Part shown: positions 32,317 to 41,483 of the stretch, piece by piece
How positions within the stretch are numbered: position 1 is the first letter of the stretch
Layout: every line of letters begins with the position of its first letter
Assembly: GCA_031546985.1 (NCBI GenBank)
Contig: JAVBJN010000020.1
Coordinates: 62,001-126,000 of the forward strand
DNA length: 64,000 nucleotides
Source: JAVBJN01 sp031546985
Lineage (GTDB): Bacteria; Bacteroidota; Bacteroidia; Chitinophagales; Chitinophagaceae
Reading direction: 5' to 3'
Program-made: the position numbers and the translations under genes
The notes under the pieces: model-generated
What the model was told of the DNA's origin: nothing
Seen by the model: the letters and a program-made list of their open reading frames with translations, nothing else
Database searches by the model: none

Positions 32317-34959
32317 ATGATGAAACTGAATTTTACAATTTTATGTGTATTGCTTACAGGTACAGCGTGGGCTCAGCATACAGACAGCATACCAGCGTCT
32401 GGCTTGCCTCATGACAGTCTTGTATCACATACGGTTGTATTATCCGATTCATTAACCGCGCTCGATTCCCTTAAGCGGAAAGACAGCCTGCTTACCCAAT
32501 CTTTTACGCCACCGGCACGGGCCGGAAACTTTATTATTACCGGGCAGGTAAAAGATGCCAGCACCGGCGAGTTACTGCCATTTGTAAATGTATTTTTCCC
32601 CAAGAGCAGTGTAGGTATGCCTACCGATATGAACGGGCGTTTCCGGCTTAGTTTTCAAAACTTTCCCGGCGATACGCTTAATGTATCCTACCTGGGCTAT
32701 AAAACCCTGAGACTGGCCGTGAATAAAACCCTGCAGGAGCAAAACCTGCGGCTGGAGCTGGAAAGGGGCCCCGCGAGCCTTAAAGAATTTACCATCAGCG
32801 CGGGCGAAGATCCGGCATTGCTGCTGCTCAAGCGCATTATCAAACGTAAGCCGGCCAATAACATAGACCGCTTTAGCAATTACCATTACGAGCTGTACAA
32901 TAAACTGGAACTCGATATTGATAAGATCCGCAAAGACCAGTTCGATGGCAACTTTGTGACCAAACCCTTTAGCTTCATTTTCGATAATATAGACAGCACT
33001 TCGGAAGACAAACCTTTTCTTCCGGTTTTCCTGTCAGAAACCCTCTCGGACTATTATTACCGCAAAGAGCCCAAGAAATCGAGAGAGATCATTAAGGCCA
33101 CGCGCACTTCAGGTATTAAAAACAAGAGCCTGAACAAATACCTGGGCGGTTTTTACCAGAACATTAATGTGTACGACAATTTCATTCCGGTTTTTGATAA
33201 AAAATTCATTAGCCCGGTAAGCGATGCGGGCGCCTTCTACTACCGGTACAAGCTGGTAGATACCCAATACATCTACAACCGTAAATGCATACAGGTGCAG
33301 TTTATGCCCAAGCGTAAGGGAGAGAACACTTTCGAAGGCGAGTTCTGGGTACACGACACCACTTTTGCCATTCAAAAAATGAGCATGGAGGTGAGTGGCG
33401 ATGCCAACCTGAACTGGATCAAAAAAGTATCGCTGGTGCAGGAATATATACCCGTTACCGATAGCAGCTGGTTTTTGGTAAAGGATAAGTTCATCGCCGA
33501 TTTTATACCGCCGCATGGCAATAAATTTGCCGGATTTATAGGTCGCAAAACCACTACCTACCGCGATATTATTGTAAATAACACAGAGGTAGATTCATTG
33601 CTGGAAGACAAACGCCTGAAGCAGGATGTAACCTTACTGACAGGTGCCGACGAGAAGAATGAAAATTACTGGAATGAGCAACGGCACGACTCCCTGTCGA
33701 AGAACGAGAAATCGATCTACGCTATGGTAGATACGCTGCAAAGCATGCCATTGTTTAAAACCTACTCCAATACCATTACGCTGCTGGCCACTGGCACGCG
33801 GCAATTTGGCGCTATTGAACTGGGCCCTTACTGGAACATATACAGTCACAACCCACACGAGGGCAGCCGCTTACGTTTCACGATGGGTACCACGCCCAAA
33901 TTATTTAAAGACATTTACCTGCAAGGTTATCTTGCTTATGGCTTTTACGATCATGCTTTTAAAGGAAAAATAAGCGGGCTGTGGCTGCTCAATCGCTCGC
34001 CCCGCTCTTACATTTTTGCATCGTACACCCACGATCTCGATAACTCTACGAGCTATTACGACGAAGTAAGCCAGGACAACTTTCTGAGCATTGCCATCCG
34101 TAAGAAAGGGGTACCCTGGAAATTTGTATTTACCGACGAAAAACGGGTGGAATACTACAAGGAGTTTTACAGCGGCTTTGGCTTTCAGGTGTACAGCCTG
34201 CACAAAAATGTAATGCCCTACGCGCCGCTGCCTACCAACGATATTTTCCTGGACGAGAATGGCAATGATGTGCATTGGCTCACCAATACCGAAGTTGGCC
34301 TGCGCCTGCGTTTTGCCTACAAAGAAAAATTCCTGGAGGGCAACTACTACCGGGTAAGTCTGGGTAGCGGCTACCCCATTTTAGATTTAAAACTGGGGGC
34401 GGGCATTAAAGGCTTGTTCAACAGCCGCTACAGTTACCAGAAAGTAAGCCTCAGCATTTCCGACAACATGTCGATTCCACCGCTGGGCAAGATCTACTAC
34501 AATTTCTTTGGCGGCCAATACTTTGGCACCCTGCCCTACCTGTTGCTGGAGATTGTGCCGGGTAATGAGTTCTACTACTACAACAAGTACGCATTCAACA
34601 TGATGAACAAATACGAGTTTATTGCCGACCGTTATGCTGGTTTCAATTTCGAGCACACCATTGGTGGTGGCGTATTCAACTACATTCCTTATGTGCGCAA
34701 ACTCCGCCTACGTCAGTTCTGGAATGCCAAAGGTATTATCGGCGACCTTACCAAAGAGAACCTGGAGCTTAACTTCAACAAAGGCTATCCGTTCCAAAAC
34801 CTGGCGGGCAACCCATACCTCGAAGTAGGTACAGGTGTAGAAAACATTCTGAACGTTTTCCGCGTAGATTTTGTGTGGCGGGTATTGCCCCAAACCCAAC
34901 CGGGCGAGCCACAAAATGGCCACTTTGGTATATTCGGCAGTATGAAGTTCCAGTTTTAA
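32317..34959 (+). CDS. DUF5686 outer-membrane protein with carboxypeptidase-like regulatory domain
   Basis: This 880-residue protein has a signal peptide (MMKLNFTILCVLLTGTAWAQ). Residues ~70-150 form a CarboxypepD_reg-like domain: FIITGQVKDASTGELLPFVN, TDMNGRFRLSFQNFPGD, NVSYLGYKTLRL, as at the N-terminus of SusC/TonB-dependent proteins. The long remainder fits DUF5686, with KYLGGFYQNINVYDN, EFWVHDTTFAIQKMSMEVSG and a C-terminal barrel ending GHFGIFGSMKFQF. There is no TonB box or plug domain. It follows the giant barrel gene by 53 bp, so both may contribute to the outer membrane under shared control. Biochemical function is unknown. Confidence 0.9.
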   Translation: MMKLNFTILCVLLTGTAWAQHTDSIPASGLPHDSLVSHTVVLSDSLTALDSLKRKDSLLTQSFTPPARAGNFIITGQVKDASTGELLPFVNVFFPKSSVGMPTDMNGRFRLSFQNFPGDTLNVSYLGYKTLRLAVNKTLQEQNLRLELERGPASLKEFTISAGEDPALLLLKRIIKRKPANNIDRFSNYHYELYNKLELDIDKIRKDQFDGNFVTKPFSFIFDNIDSTSEDKPFLPVFLSETLSDYYYRKEPKKSREIIKATRTSGIKNKSLNKYLGGFYQNINVYDNFIPVFDKKFISPVSDAGAFYYRYKLVDTQYIYNRKCIQVQFMPKRKGENTFEGEFWVHDTTFAIQKMSMEVSGDANLNWIKKVSLVQEYIPVTDSSWFLVKDKFIADFIPPHGNKFAGFIGRKTTTYRDIIVNNTEVDSLLEDKRLKQDVTLLTGADEKNENYWNEQRHDSLSKNEKSIYAMVDTLQSMPLFKTYSNTITLLATGTRQFGAIELGPYWNIYSHNPHEGSRLRFTMGTTPKLFKDIYLQGYLAYGFYDHAFKGKISGLWLLNRSPRSYIFASYTHDLDNSTSYYDEVSQDNFLSIAIRKKGVPWKFVFTDEKRVEYYKEFYSGFGFQVYSLHKNVMPYAPLPTNDIFLDENGNDVHWLTNTEVGLRLRFAYKEKFLEGNYYRVSLGSGYPILDLKLGAGIKGLFNSRYSYQKVSLSISDNMSIPPLGKIYYNFFGGQYFGTLPYLLLEIVPGNEFYYYNKYAFNMMNKYEFIADRYAGFNFEHTIGGGVFNYIPYVRKLRLRQFWNAKGIIGDLTKENLELNFNKGYPFQNLAGNPYLEVGTGVENILNVFRVDFVWRVLPQTQPGEPQNGHFGIFGSMKFQF

Positions 34960-35006
34960 GAAAGGGTTAGCCGGATTTGCTATTTTTAGTATCCGAAATC
35001 CCTACC

Positions 35007-36353
35007 ATGGAAAAGAAGATTCCTGCTACCCGATCATTTCACTTTTTTGGCAACCACGGCGCGTTGCGCAACGATACGCTGGGCTATATACACCAGACAT
35101 CGCACCAGCTGGGTCATTTCTTTAAAATACGGGCCGCGGTATTTCCCGTGCACATCACCACCGATCCTGCAGTGGCGCAACACCTGCTTCAAAAAAACAA
35201 CAAGAATTACGGTAAGGGAAGGGGCTACCGGGTAATGGCAGAGTTCCTGGGCGAAGGGCTGCTTACCAGCGAGGGCGAGCACTGGCTCAAGCACCGCCGC
35301 ATTATGCAGCCGGCTTTTCATAAAGCAAAGCTACAGGCGCTGGCCCAAACTATGCTCAACTATACCAACGAATCTATTGCCAATCAACCCGCTGGCGTAA
35401 CCATTGATGCCAGCCAATGGATGAGCGCATTAACCATGCACATTGCAGCCGGCACCTTGTTTAGCTCCGATGTGGGCGATGATATCGATAACATTTACCA
35501 ATCCTTTAGCCAGATCAACGCGTTTGGCATTTCTATGATACGGCAACCGCTGCGGTTCCTGTTTTCGAAAGTATTTAAAAGCCTGCGCCGCGATTTTGAC
35601 GACAATGCCAAAGTGATGGATGCCATCATTTACCGCATTATACAAACCCGCAAGCAACACCCTGCCCAGCACCACGATGACTTGCTGGGCTTGCTCATGG
35701 AGGCTAAAGATGAAGATACCGGTGAGCCGCTTAGCGACCAGGAGTTGCGGGATGAGATCATTACGTTGTTCCTGGCCGGCCACGAAACCACCGCCAATGC
35801 TATGACCTGGATGTTGTACCTGCTGGCGCTACATCCCGATAAGCTGCAACTACTTAAACAAGCGGTAGCTGCTACCACGCAAGGGCAACCGTTTGGCGTG
35901 CAACATATTTACCAATGCCCGTACCTGCACCAGGTGATACACGAAACGCTGCGCCTTTTTCCTCCGGCATGGACCATTGGCCGCAGGGCATTAGGCCCCG
36001 ATCAGGTAGCCGGTTACGATATTAAAGCCGGCGATAACATTATGATTGTAGTACAGCAGATACACCGCAGAGCAGACCTGTGGCCCAATCCAGATGCTTT
36101 TATGCCCGAGCGTTTTGAGACCGAAAAAATGAAACAATTGCCGCCTTACGCTTACTTTCCTTTTGGTGGCGGGCCAAGATTGTGTATTGGCGAGCATTTC
36201 GCTATGATGGAGATGAGCCTCATACTGGGCCGTATGGTACAGGAATTTGACTGGACACTGGAAGAAAGCAGCAAAGCAGTAAAGCCGCAAACGCTTATCA
36301 CGCTCCGGCCCGACCGCCCTATCCGCATCCGGCTACAAAAAAGCGGTAGTTAA
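35007..36353 (+). CDS. Cytochrome P450
   Basis: This 448-residue soluble haem monooxygenase starts at ATG 35007; an in-frame TTG at 34977 is less likely. Motifs are the I-helix FLAGHETTANAM (oxygen activation), K-helix ExxR in HETLRLFPP, PERF-type FMPERFETEK, and the haem loop FPFGGGPRLCIGEHFAMMEM with the axial Cys. There is no N-terminal membrane anchor or fused reductase. The FAD reductase at 21554 is a conceivable but unproven electron donor. Its stop overlaps that of the convergent aminotransferase gene (36350-36353). Substrate unknown; the sequence style suggests a fatty-acid or terpenoid hydroxylase. Confidence 0.95.
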   Translation: MEKKIPATRSFHFFGNHGALRNDTLGYIHQTSHQLGHFFKIRAAVFPVHITTDPAVAQHLLQKNNKNYGKGRGYRVMAEFLGEGLLTSEGEHWLKHRRIMQPAFHKAKLQALAQTMLNYTNESIANQPAGVTIDASQWMSALTMHIAAGTLFSSDVGDDIDNIYQSFSQINAFGISMIRQPLRFLFSKVFKSLRRDFDDNAKVMDAIIYRIIQTRKQHPAQHHDDLLGLLMEAKDEDTGEPLSDQELRDEIITLFLAGHETTANAMTWMLYLLALHPDKLQLLKQAVAATTQGQPFGVQHIYQCPYLHQVIHETLRLFPPAWTIGRRALGPDQVAGYDIKAGDNIMIVVQQIHRRADLWPNPDAFMPERFETEKMKQLPPYAYFPFGGGPRLCIGEHFAMMEMSLILGRMVQEFDWTLEESSKAVKPQTLITLRPDRPIRIRLQKSGS

Positions 36354-37537
36354 TCTACTACCGCTGCTATGCTTTTGAGGATAATGGCGCAGGCCTCCCG
36401 TATTTCTTCTTCTGTAATGGTCAATGGTGGCACAATGCGCAGGCAATTGGCTGCAAACAGGAACCAATCGGTAAACACACCGTTTTCGATACAGGTGTCG
36501 ATAATCTGTTTATTCGTTTCAAAATCTTTAAACCCTACTGCCAGCATTAGCCCCTTTTGGTGCACATAACTAATGGCAGGATGTTGCAACAGCTCTGCAA
36601 ACAATTCGCCTTTTTCTTCTGCCGATGCAAAAAGTTGTTGCTGCAACAAATATTCCATAGCAGCTTTACCGGCCGCGCAACACACCGGATGCCCGCCAAA
36701 GGTGGTAATATGCCCCAGCACCGGATCTTGTGTAAGCGCGTTCATCATATGCACATCGGCTACAAAAGCGCCTAATGGCATACCGCCGCCCAATGCTTTG
36801 CCCAGCAGCAATATATCGGGCACAATTTCAAAATGTTCAAACCCCCACAATGTACCGGTACGGCCAAAGCCCACTTGTATTTCATCGAGTACCAGCAAAG
36901 TGCCGGTTTCGGTACAACGCTCGCGCAAAGCCCGCATCCAGCGCACATCGGGCACCAGCACGCCGGCTTCGGCCTGTATGGTTTCCATAATTACACAAGC
37001 GGTGCGGTCGGTTATATAATCGAGACTTGCAAAATCATTATAAACTACATGATGGATACCCGGCAATAAAGGCCTGAAGGCATTGCGCCAGTATTCATCG
37101 CCCATAATACTTAGCGAACCCTGGGTAGATCCATGATAACTGTTATTAAATGCTACAATCTCTGTACGACCCGTATACCTTTTGGCCAGCTTCATAGCCC
37201 CTTCGGTGGCTTCACTGCCACTGTTGGTAAAATATACCGAGTTCAGGTTTTTGGGTAAATGCCCGGCCAGTAAAGTGGCGTATTCTACCTGTGGGCTCTG
37301 GAGCAATTCGCCATACACCATTACATGCATATAATCGGCTGCCTGCTTTTGCACCGCATGAATCACCGCCTCATTGCCATGCCCTACGTTACATACGCTG
37401 ATGCCGCCAATAAGGTCTATATATTTTTTTTCTCCGGGGCCATACAGGTGCACACCTTTGGCACGTGTAATTTCCAATGCCAGCGGCGCATCTGAGGTTT
37501 GCCCTACGTGCTGTAAAAACAACTGTCTTAATTGCAT
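36350..37537 (-). CDS. Class III (omega) aminotransferase, PLP-dependent
   Basis: This 395-residue enzyme of the ornithine/acetylornithine aminotransferase fold starts at ATG 37537 (MQLRQLFLQHVGQTSDAPLA). Fold markers are YIDLIGGISVCNVGHGNEAV, VYFTNSGSEATEGAMKLAKR, SYHGSTQGSLSIMG, LLVLDEIQVGFGRTGTLWGF and the PLP lysine in LLLGKALGGGMPLGAF, followed by HITTFGGHPVCCAAG. The substrate is not evident. Generic annotation in Bacteroidota is aspartate aminotransferase family protein, which says only the fold. It is convergent with the P450 gene with overlapping stop codons and no terminator. Confidence 0.92.
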   Translation of the reverse strand: MQLRQLFLQHVGQTSDAPLALEITRAKGVHLYGPGEKKYIDLIGGISVCNVGHGNEAVIHAVQKQAADYMHVMVYGELLQSPQVEYATLLAGHLPKNLNSVYFTNSGSEATEGAMKLAKRYTGRTEIVAFNNSYHGSTQGSLSIMGDEYWRNAFRPLLPGIHHVVYNDFASLDYITDRTACVIMETIQAEAGVLVPDVRWMRALRERCTETGTLLVLDEIQVGFGRTGTLWGFEHFEIVPDILLLGKALGGGMPLGAFVADVHMMNALTQDPVLGHITTFGGHPVCCAAGKAAMEYLLQQQLFASAEEKGELFAELLQHPAISYVHQKGLMLAVGFKDFETNKQIIDTCIENGVFTDWFLFAANCLRIVPPLTITEEEIREACAIILKSIAAVVD

Positions 37538-37702
37538 GCGGCAAAGGTAACACACTTAGGGGAGTGTGAAAAGTGAGCCGGGAGAGGTCAAAGAAACATG
37601 CGATATAAATCCGCAATCCGCCAATTCGTTCATTCACCAATTCGTAATATGTTCATTCACCAATCCATCTTACCTTTAGGCATAAACCTAAAACCGATTC
37701 TT

Positions 37703-38233
37703 ATGGCAGTGATATTACCCGTTAAAGGAATACATCCAAAATTTGGGAACGATTGTTTTATTGCCCCCAACGCTACTGTGGTAGGCGATGTGGTAATGGG
37801 CGATGAATGCAGCATATGGTTCAACACCGTAGTGCGCGGTGATGTAAACAGCATACGCATGGGCAATAAGGTAAACATACAAGACAATGCCACACTCCAT
37901 TGCACGTATGAAAAAACCAAGGTTACGCTGGGCAATAATGTATCTATCGGGCATAATGCCATAGTGCACGGCTGCACTGTAGAAGACAATGTGCTCATTG
38001 GTATGGGCGCCATTGTGATGGATAATGTACACATTGGTAAAAACAGTATTATTGCCGCAGGCGCGGTAGTATTGGAAGGCACTATTATTGAACCGGGTTC
38101 TATCTATGCAGGTGTACCTGCCAAAAAAGTAAAAGTCATTAGCGAAGCGCTGCTCGAAGGAGAGGTAAACCGCATTGCCAATAACTATCTTATGTACTCC
38201 AGCTGGTTTAAGGAGCAGGAGCCACAACCGTAA
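37703..38233 (+). CDS. Gamma carbonic anhydrase-like hexapeptide-repeat protein
   Basis: This 176-residue left-handed beta-helix protein starts at ATG 37703 (MAVILPVKGIHPKFGNDCFI). Hexapeptide repeats (NATVVGDVVMGDECSIWFNT, VVRGDVNSIRMGNKVNIQDN) and the metal-binding His set, in NATLHCTY, SIGHNAIVHGCTV, match the YrdA/PaaY group of the gamma-carbonic anhydrase family. The C-terminus is a helix (ISEALLEGEVNRIANNY). Many such homologues have low or no carbonic anhydrase activity, so the role is uncertain. A strong bidirectional terminator follows. Confidence 0.93.
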   Translation: MAVILPVKGIHPKFGNDCFIAPNATVVGDVVMGDECSIWFNTVVRGDVNSIRMGNKVNIQDNATLHCTYEKTKVTLGNNVSIGHNAIVHGCTVEDNVLIGMGAIVMDNVHIGKNSIIAAGAVVLEGTIIEPGSIYAGVPAKKVKVISEALLEGEVNRIANNYLMYSSWFKEQEPQP

Positions 38234-38252
38234 TAATTTTTGTACCACATAA

Positions 38253-38290
38253 AAAAAGCGGTCGCTGTAATGTTACAGCGACCGCTTTTT
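38253..38290. terminator. Bidirectional terminator
   Basis: An 18-bp perfect stem (left arm 38253-38270, right arm 38273-38290) with a 2-nt loop and flanking A and T runs separates the convergent carbonic anhydrase-like and thioredoxin-like genes. Confidence 0.95.
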
Positions 38291-38310
38291 TATTCCAGAA
38301 AACGGAACTA

Positions 38311-38832
38311 TTATTTCTTTACTACATCAAACATTTTCATCAGGTCCAGCTCTACGCTTTTTTCAACGTTTTCGGTAATACGCCCTACCTCGTTGTGGTT
38401 GAGGTATACAATAAACGTGGGCACTTTCGATATGCTAAAAATATCGTGCTCAATATTCAGAGTATGTTTCTGACGGTCGGTGGCAAAAATCTTTACCTTA
38501 TCCAAAGGGTAATCGCAGGCTTTAAGTACCTTAAAAAATTGAGGAACCAAAGTATGGCTATCGTCGCACCAGGTACCCATGAAGACAACAATTTCGTACG
38601 CACCAATTTCCTGTTTAATCCGTTTTACCAATCCGCTGTCTGGCTTATACGCATCCATACCGGTCTTAAACCACGAATAGCCAGGCTGCTGTAATTCTTT
38701 CAGCGAGATTTCGCCCACCAGCATATTGGTACCGCCTTCGGGATCTTTTACCGATTTATAGGTTTGTGCATCCTGCGAAAATCCTTGCAATGCCATTACA
38801 CCGAATAAGAGTATACCCAACAGTTTTTTCAT
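38311..38832 (-). CDS. Exported thioredoxin-fold protein with a CDDS active-site variant
   Basis: This 173-residue protein has signal peptide MKKLLGILLFGVMALQGFSQ. The thioredoxin fold is visible as EIVVFMGTWCDDSHTLVPQF, KVKIFATDR, and the cis-Pro segment SKVPTFIVYLNHNEVGRI. The usual CxxC is WCDDS, so only one cysteine remains and disulfide exchange by the classical mechanism is unlikely; a monothiol or chaperone/binding role is possible. CGGAG occurs just before the ATG. It stands alone between terminators. Confidence 0.85.
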   Translation of the reverse strand: MKKLLGILLFGVMALQGFSQDAQTYKSVKDPEGGTNMLVGEISLKELQQPGYSWFKTGMDAYKPDSGLVKRIKQEIGAYEIVVFMGTWCDDSHTLVPQFFKVLKACDYPLDKVKIFATDRQKHTLNIEHDIFSISKVPTFIVYLNHNEVGRITENVEKSVELDLMKMFDVVKK

Positions 38833-38905
38833 CTCCGTTTTTTATTTCTATAGCTTAAATATAATACTTGCAGGCATTATTGCTTGTTAGCCGCCTGTTA
38901 AAAAA

Positions 38906-38933
38906 AATCCCCTGGAAAAATTTCCAGGGGATT
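38906..38933 (-). terminator. Terminator after the short T9SS cargo gene
   Basis: A 13-bp stem (AATCCCCTGGAAA 38906-38918, TTTCCAGGGGATT 38921-38933) with a 2-nt loop is followed by a run of T on the minus strand. It lies about 22 bp past the stop at 38956. Confidence 0.94.
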
Positions 38934-38955
38934 CTATCTTAAAAACTTAACGGCA

Positions 38956-39672
38956 TTACGCTTTGATCAGTTTCTTGGTCATTACGATATCGCCTGATTT
39001 ATTTTTCAGTTGAATCATGTACACACCTTTGGTAAGGCCTGAGATATCAACTCTGTTAATTGCGTTGTCTTTCTGGAAAGGTTGTTTGATCTGCAGTGCA
39101 CCAACCAGGTTAATCACATGAATTTCAGTCATTTCCATTTTGCTATCGGTAGCTACAACAAACACTTCGTTGTTGGCAGGCACCGGATAAACAGTAAGTT
39201 TATCGTTGGTAGCGTAAGATTTGATGCCGGTAGGCGTATTCTGGGCAATGTACACAGCGGTCATATTGCCTGATGGTGTAGTACAGTCTACAACTGCAAT
39301 GGCAGATTGGCTAACCACGCCACCTGGAGCAATTTTAAAACGTACTTCCAGCAAACCTGAGTCACCCACCGCAATAGATGTTGCAGTTTGCACAGAGTTC
39401 AGGTCAGCAGTGTAATAACAGGTATTGTTGTCGCACACACCGTCTACAGTCCAGCCGGTAGGCAATACAGCGCTCAGTTTGTTCAGTTTCCAATCAAAAC
39501 TTGCAGCAGCAGCACTGTTGTTTCTCATAAAGTTCTTTACGTTCAGGTCTGTCGAAGTAGAAGGCACTGTTGTAAGACCTGCAGACTTAATAGTATCGGC
39601 CCTCAAAGACCATTGCGCGAACGTTACAGTAGAAAGTATCATTCCAGACAGCACAAGTAAAAGACGTTTCAT
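38956..39672 (-). CDS. Small secreted protein with T9SS type A sorting domain
   Basis: This 238-residue protein starts at ATG 39672, which gives signal peptide MKRLLLVLSGMILSTVTFAQ. Residues ~20-150 form one beta-sandwich with a cysteine pair (VDGVCDNNTCYYTADL), of unknown function. The C-terminal ~75 residues are a T9SS type A sorting domain: KLTVYPVPANNEVFVVAT, IHVINLVGALQIKQPF and LTKGVYMIQLKNKSG ending MTKKLIKA. It is divergent from another T9SS cargo gene at 39791. It may be a surface adhesin or binding module. Confidence 0.88.
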   Translation of the reverse strand: MKRLLLVLSGMILSTVTFAQWSLRADTIKSAGLTTVPSTSTDLNVKNFMRNNSAAAASFDWKLNKLSAVLPTGWTVDGVCDNNTCYYTADLNSVQTATSIAVGDSGLLEVRFKIAPGGVVSQSAIAVVDCTTPSGNMTAVYIAQNTPTGIKSYATNDKLTVYPVPANNEVFVVATDSKMEMTEIHVINLVGALQIKQPFQKDNAINRVDISGLTKGVYMIQLKNKSGDIVMTKKLIKA

Positions 39673-39790
39673 AATTCTGGTAGCTTTAAATTGATGTAGT
39701 TCCAAAAATAAGGATTATGGAGGTAAAAAAAAATATTAACGAATTCGTTTTTTACATAATTTTAACGTCACTAACAAAAAAAAGGTTTAT

Positions 39791-41335
39791 ATGAAAAAAA
39801 CATTATGCAAACTGCTGTTGGCCGGAAGTGCACTCCTGGGTGTTTCTACTGCTGCTAACGCGCAACTGGCAGTAGGGTCTGTAGCACCAGACTTTACGCT
39901 GACAGACATCAACGGTCAATCACAGCAGCTGTACAAGTACCTGGATTCCGGTTACACCGTAATTATGGACATTTCTGCTGCCTGGTGCGGTCCATGCTGG
40001 GCTGTGCACAACAGCGGTGTTTTAAAAACACTGTATAACGAATACGGTCCTAACGGTACTGTATCTCCTAAAAAAATAATGGTTCTCTTTGTAGAAGGCG
40101 AAGCACAAAATACTACTGCACAGCTTCATGGCACAGGAACTACCCCTCCTGCTACTTATGCTGATGGTACCCAAGGGGATTGGGTAACCGGCGAGCCTTA
40201 TCCGTTTATTGACAACGCTACACTGAACAGTGTATACCAGATCGGAGGTTTCCCAACCTTTACCATCGTATGCCCTAACCGTACCGTTGCTTTTGCTATT
40301 GCAGGTTACAACCAGGCTATGTTAAACAAATCTTTCTGGTTGCCTTATATGCAAAACTGTCCGGTTGCTACCCAACCTACAGATGGTTCTGTAATGAAAG
40401 ACCTTGCTATCAAAGATGTAGTATGCCCTGGCAACATGGCGCTTTCTGCTCCGATTCAAAACATGGGTACTTCTCCTTTAACTGCTGCTACAGTTGAAGC
40501 TCTGATCGGCGGTAACGTAGTAGCTACCCAAAACTGGACTGGTAACCTGGCCAAGTATGGTATTGCTACCGTTAACTTCACCGGCACTGGCGCTATTGCT
40601 GCAGGTACCAACAACGTACAGTACAAAATCACTGTAGGTAGTGATGCCAATGCGAGCAACAACACCCAGAACTATGCTGTAAAAGGAAGTACTACTACTA
40701 ACAAAACACTGCGTTTGGAAGTGAATACAGATGCATTCCCTGGTGAAACAGAATGGAAAGTATTCGACGACAACAATGCCGTTGTAGCTTCTCACAAATA
40801 CACCGCGGGTACTGGTACTAACGGCCAGGGTGGTCCGGATGCACAAAGACTGTTCCAGCACTACCTGGATCTGGATGCTAACAAATGCTACCGTTTCCAA
40901 ATCACCGATACTTATGGTGATGGTCTGACAGGTGTTCCTCAAGGACAAACCATCGGTAACTTTAAACTGTATGATGCCAACACCATGGTGTTCAACATCG
41001 GTGGCGATTTCGGAAAATCGGCTGAGTCTAGAACTCTTACTGGTTCAGCTGTAAACGGTATCGAATCATTCAGCAATGTTGAATCATTCAAACTGTATCC
41101 TAACCCTGCTGCCAGCTTCGTAAACATCGATCTGACCACCAACGAAGCATTTGGTGCCAACATGCAGATCGTGAATATGGTAGGCCAGGTAGTTAAAACA
41201 CTTGACAAACGTAACTTTACTTCTGGTTTCAACCGCGTAACCATCGACACTAAAGATCTCGCTAACGGCATTTATATGCTGCAAATGGAATCTAACGGTC
41301 AGGTTAAAGCTGAAAGATTTACCATCAGTAAATAA
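39791..41335 (+). CDS. Thioredoxin-like/CARDB protein with T9SS type A sorting domain
   Basis: This 514-residue secreted protein has signal peptide MKKTLCKLLLAGSALLGVST (cleavage near ANAQ). Residues ~28-190 are a TlpA/AhpC-like domain: GSVAPDFTLTDINGQSQQLY, then MDISAAWCGPCWAVHNSGVL with an intact CxxC, and GGFPTFTIVCPN with the cis-Pro. A CARDB-like Ig domain follows (DLAIKDVVCPGN...VEALIGGNVVATQ), then a beta domain with DTYGDGLTGVPQG. The end is a T9SS type A domain (KLYPNPAASFVNIDL...ANGIYMLQMESNG...FTISK). It could act as a surface thiol oxidoreductase, though that is inferred. Confidence 0.92.
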   Translation: MKKTLCKLLLAGSALLGVSTAANAQLAVGSVAPDFTLTDINGQSQQLYKYLDSGYTVIMDISAAWCGPCWAVHNSGVLKTLYNEYGPNGTVSPKKIMVLFVEGEAQNTTAQLHGTGTTPPATYADGTQGDWVTGEPYPFIDNATLNSVYQIGGFPTFTIVCPNRTVAFAIAGYNQAMLNKSFWLPYMQNCPVATQPTDGSVMKDLAIKDVVCPGNMALSAPIQNMGTSPLTAATVEALIGGNVVATQNWTGNLAKYGIATVNFTGTGAIAAGTNNVQYKITVGSDANASNNTQNYAVKGSTTTNKTLRLEVNTDAFPGETEWKVFDDNNAVVASHKYTAGTGTNGQGGPDAQRLFQHYLDLDANKCYRFQITDTYGDGLTGVPQGQTIGNFKLYDANTMVFNIGGDFGKSAESRTLTGSAVNGIESFSNVESFKLYPNPAASFVNIDLTTNEAFGANMQIVNMVGQVVKTLDKRNFTSGFNRVTIDTKDLANGIYMLQMESNGQVKAERFTISK

Positions 41336-41354
41336 TTTGGACGACCTCCCAATA

Positions 41355-41385
41355 AAAAATCCCCGCACAGGTTGCGGGGATTTTT
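41355..41385 (+). terminator. Terminator after the thioredoxin/T9SS gene
   Basis: AAAAATCCCCGCA (41355-41367) and TGCGGGGATTTTT (41373-41385) form a perfect 13-bp stem with a 5-nt loop and a long T run. Confidence 0.94.
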
Positions 41386-41423
41386 TTTTACAATTACCAG
41401 CACTAAACCGTCAATAATACTAA

Positions 41424-41465
41424 AAACGCAGCAAGCACATTCAGATGAATGTGCTTGCTGCGTTT
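41424..41465 (-). terminator. Long perfect hairpin, terminator of msrB
   Basis: A 20-bp perfect inverted repeat (41424-41443 and 41446-41465) with a 2-nt loop lies 18 bp past the msrB stop. On the minus strand it is followed by several T residues. Together with the 41355 terminator it isolates the convergent genes. Confidence 0.9.
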
Positions 41466-41483
41466 CATAACCTTGCGAGAATC

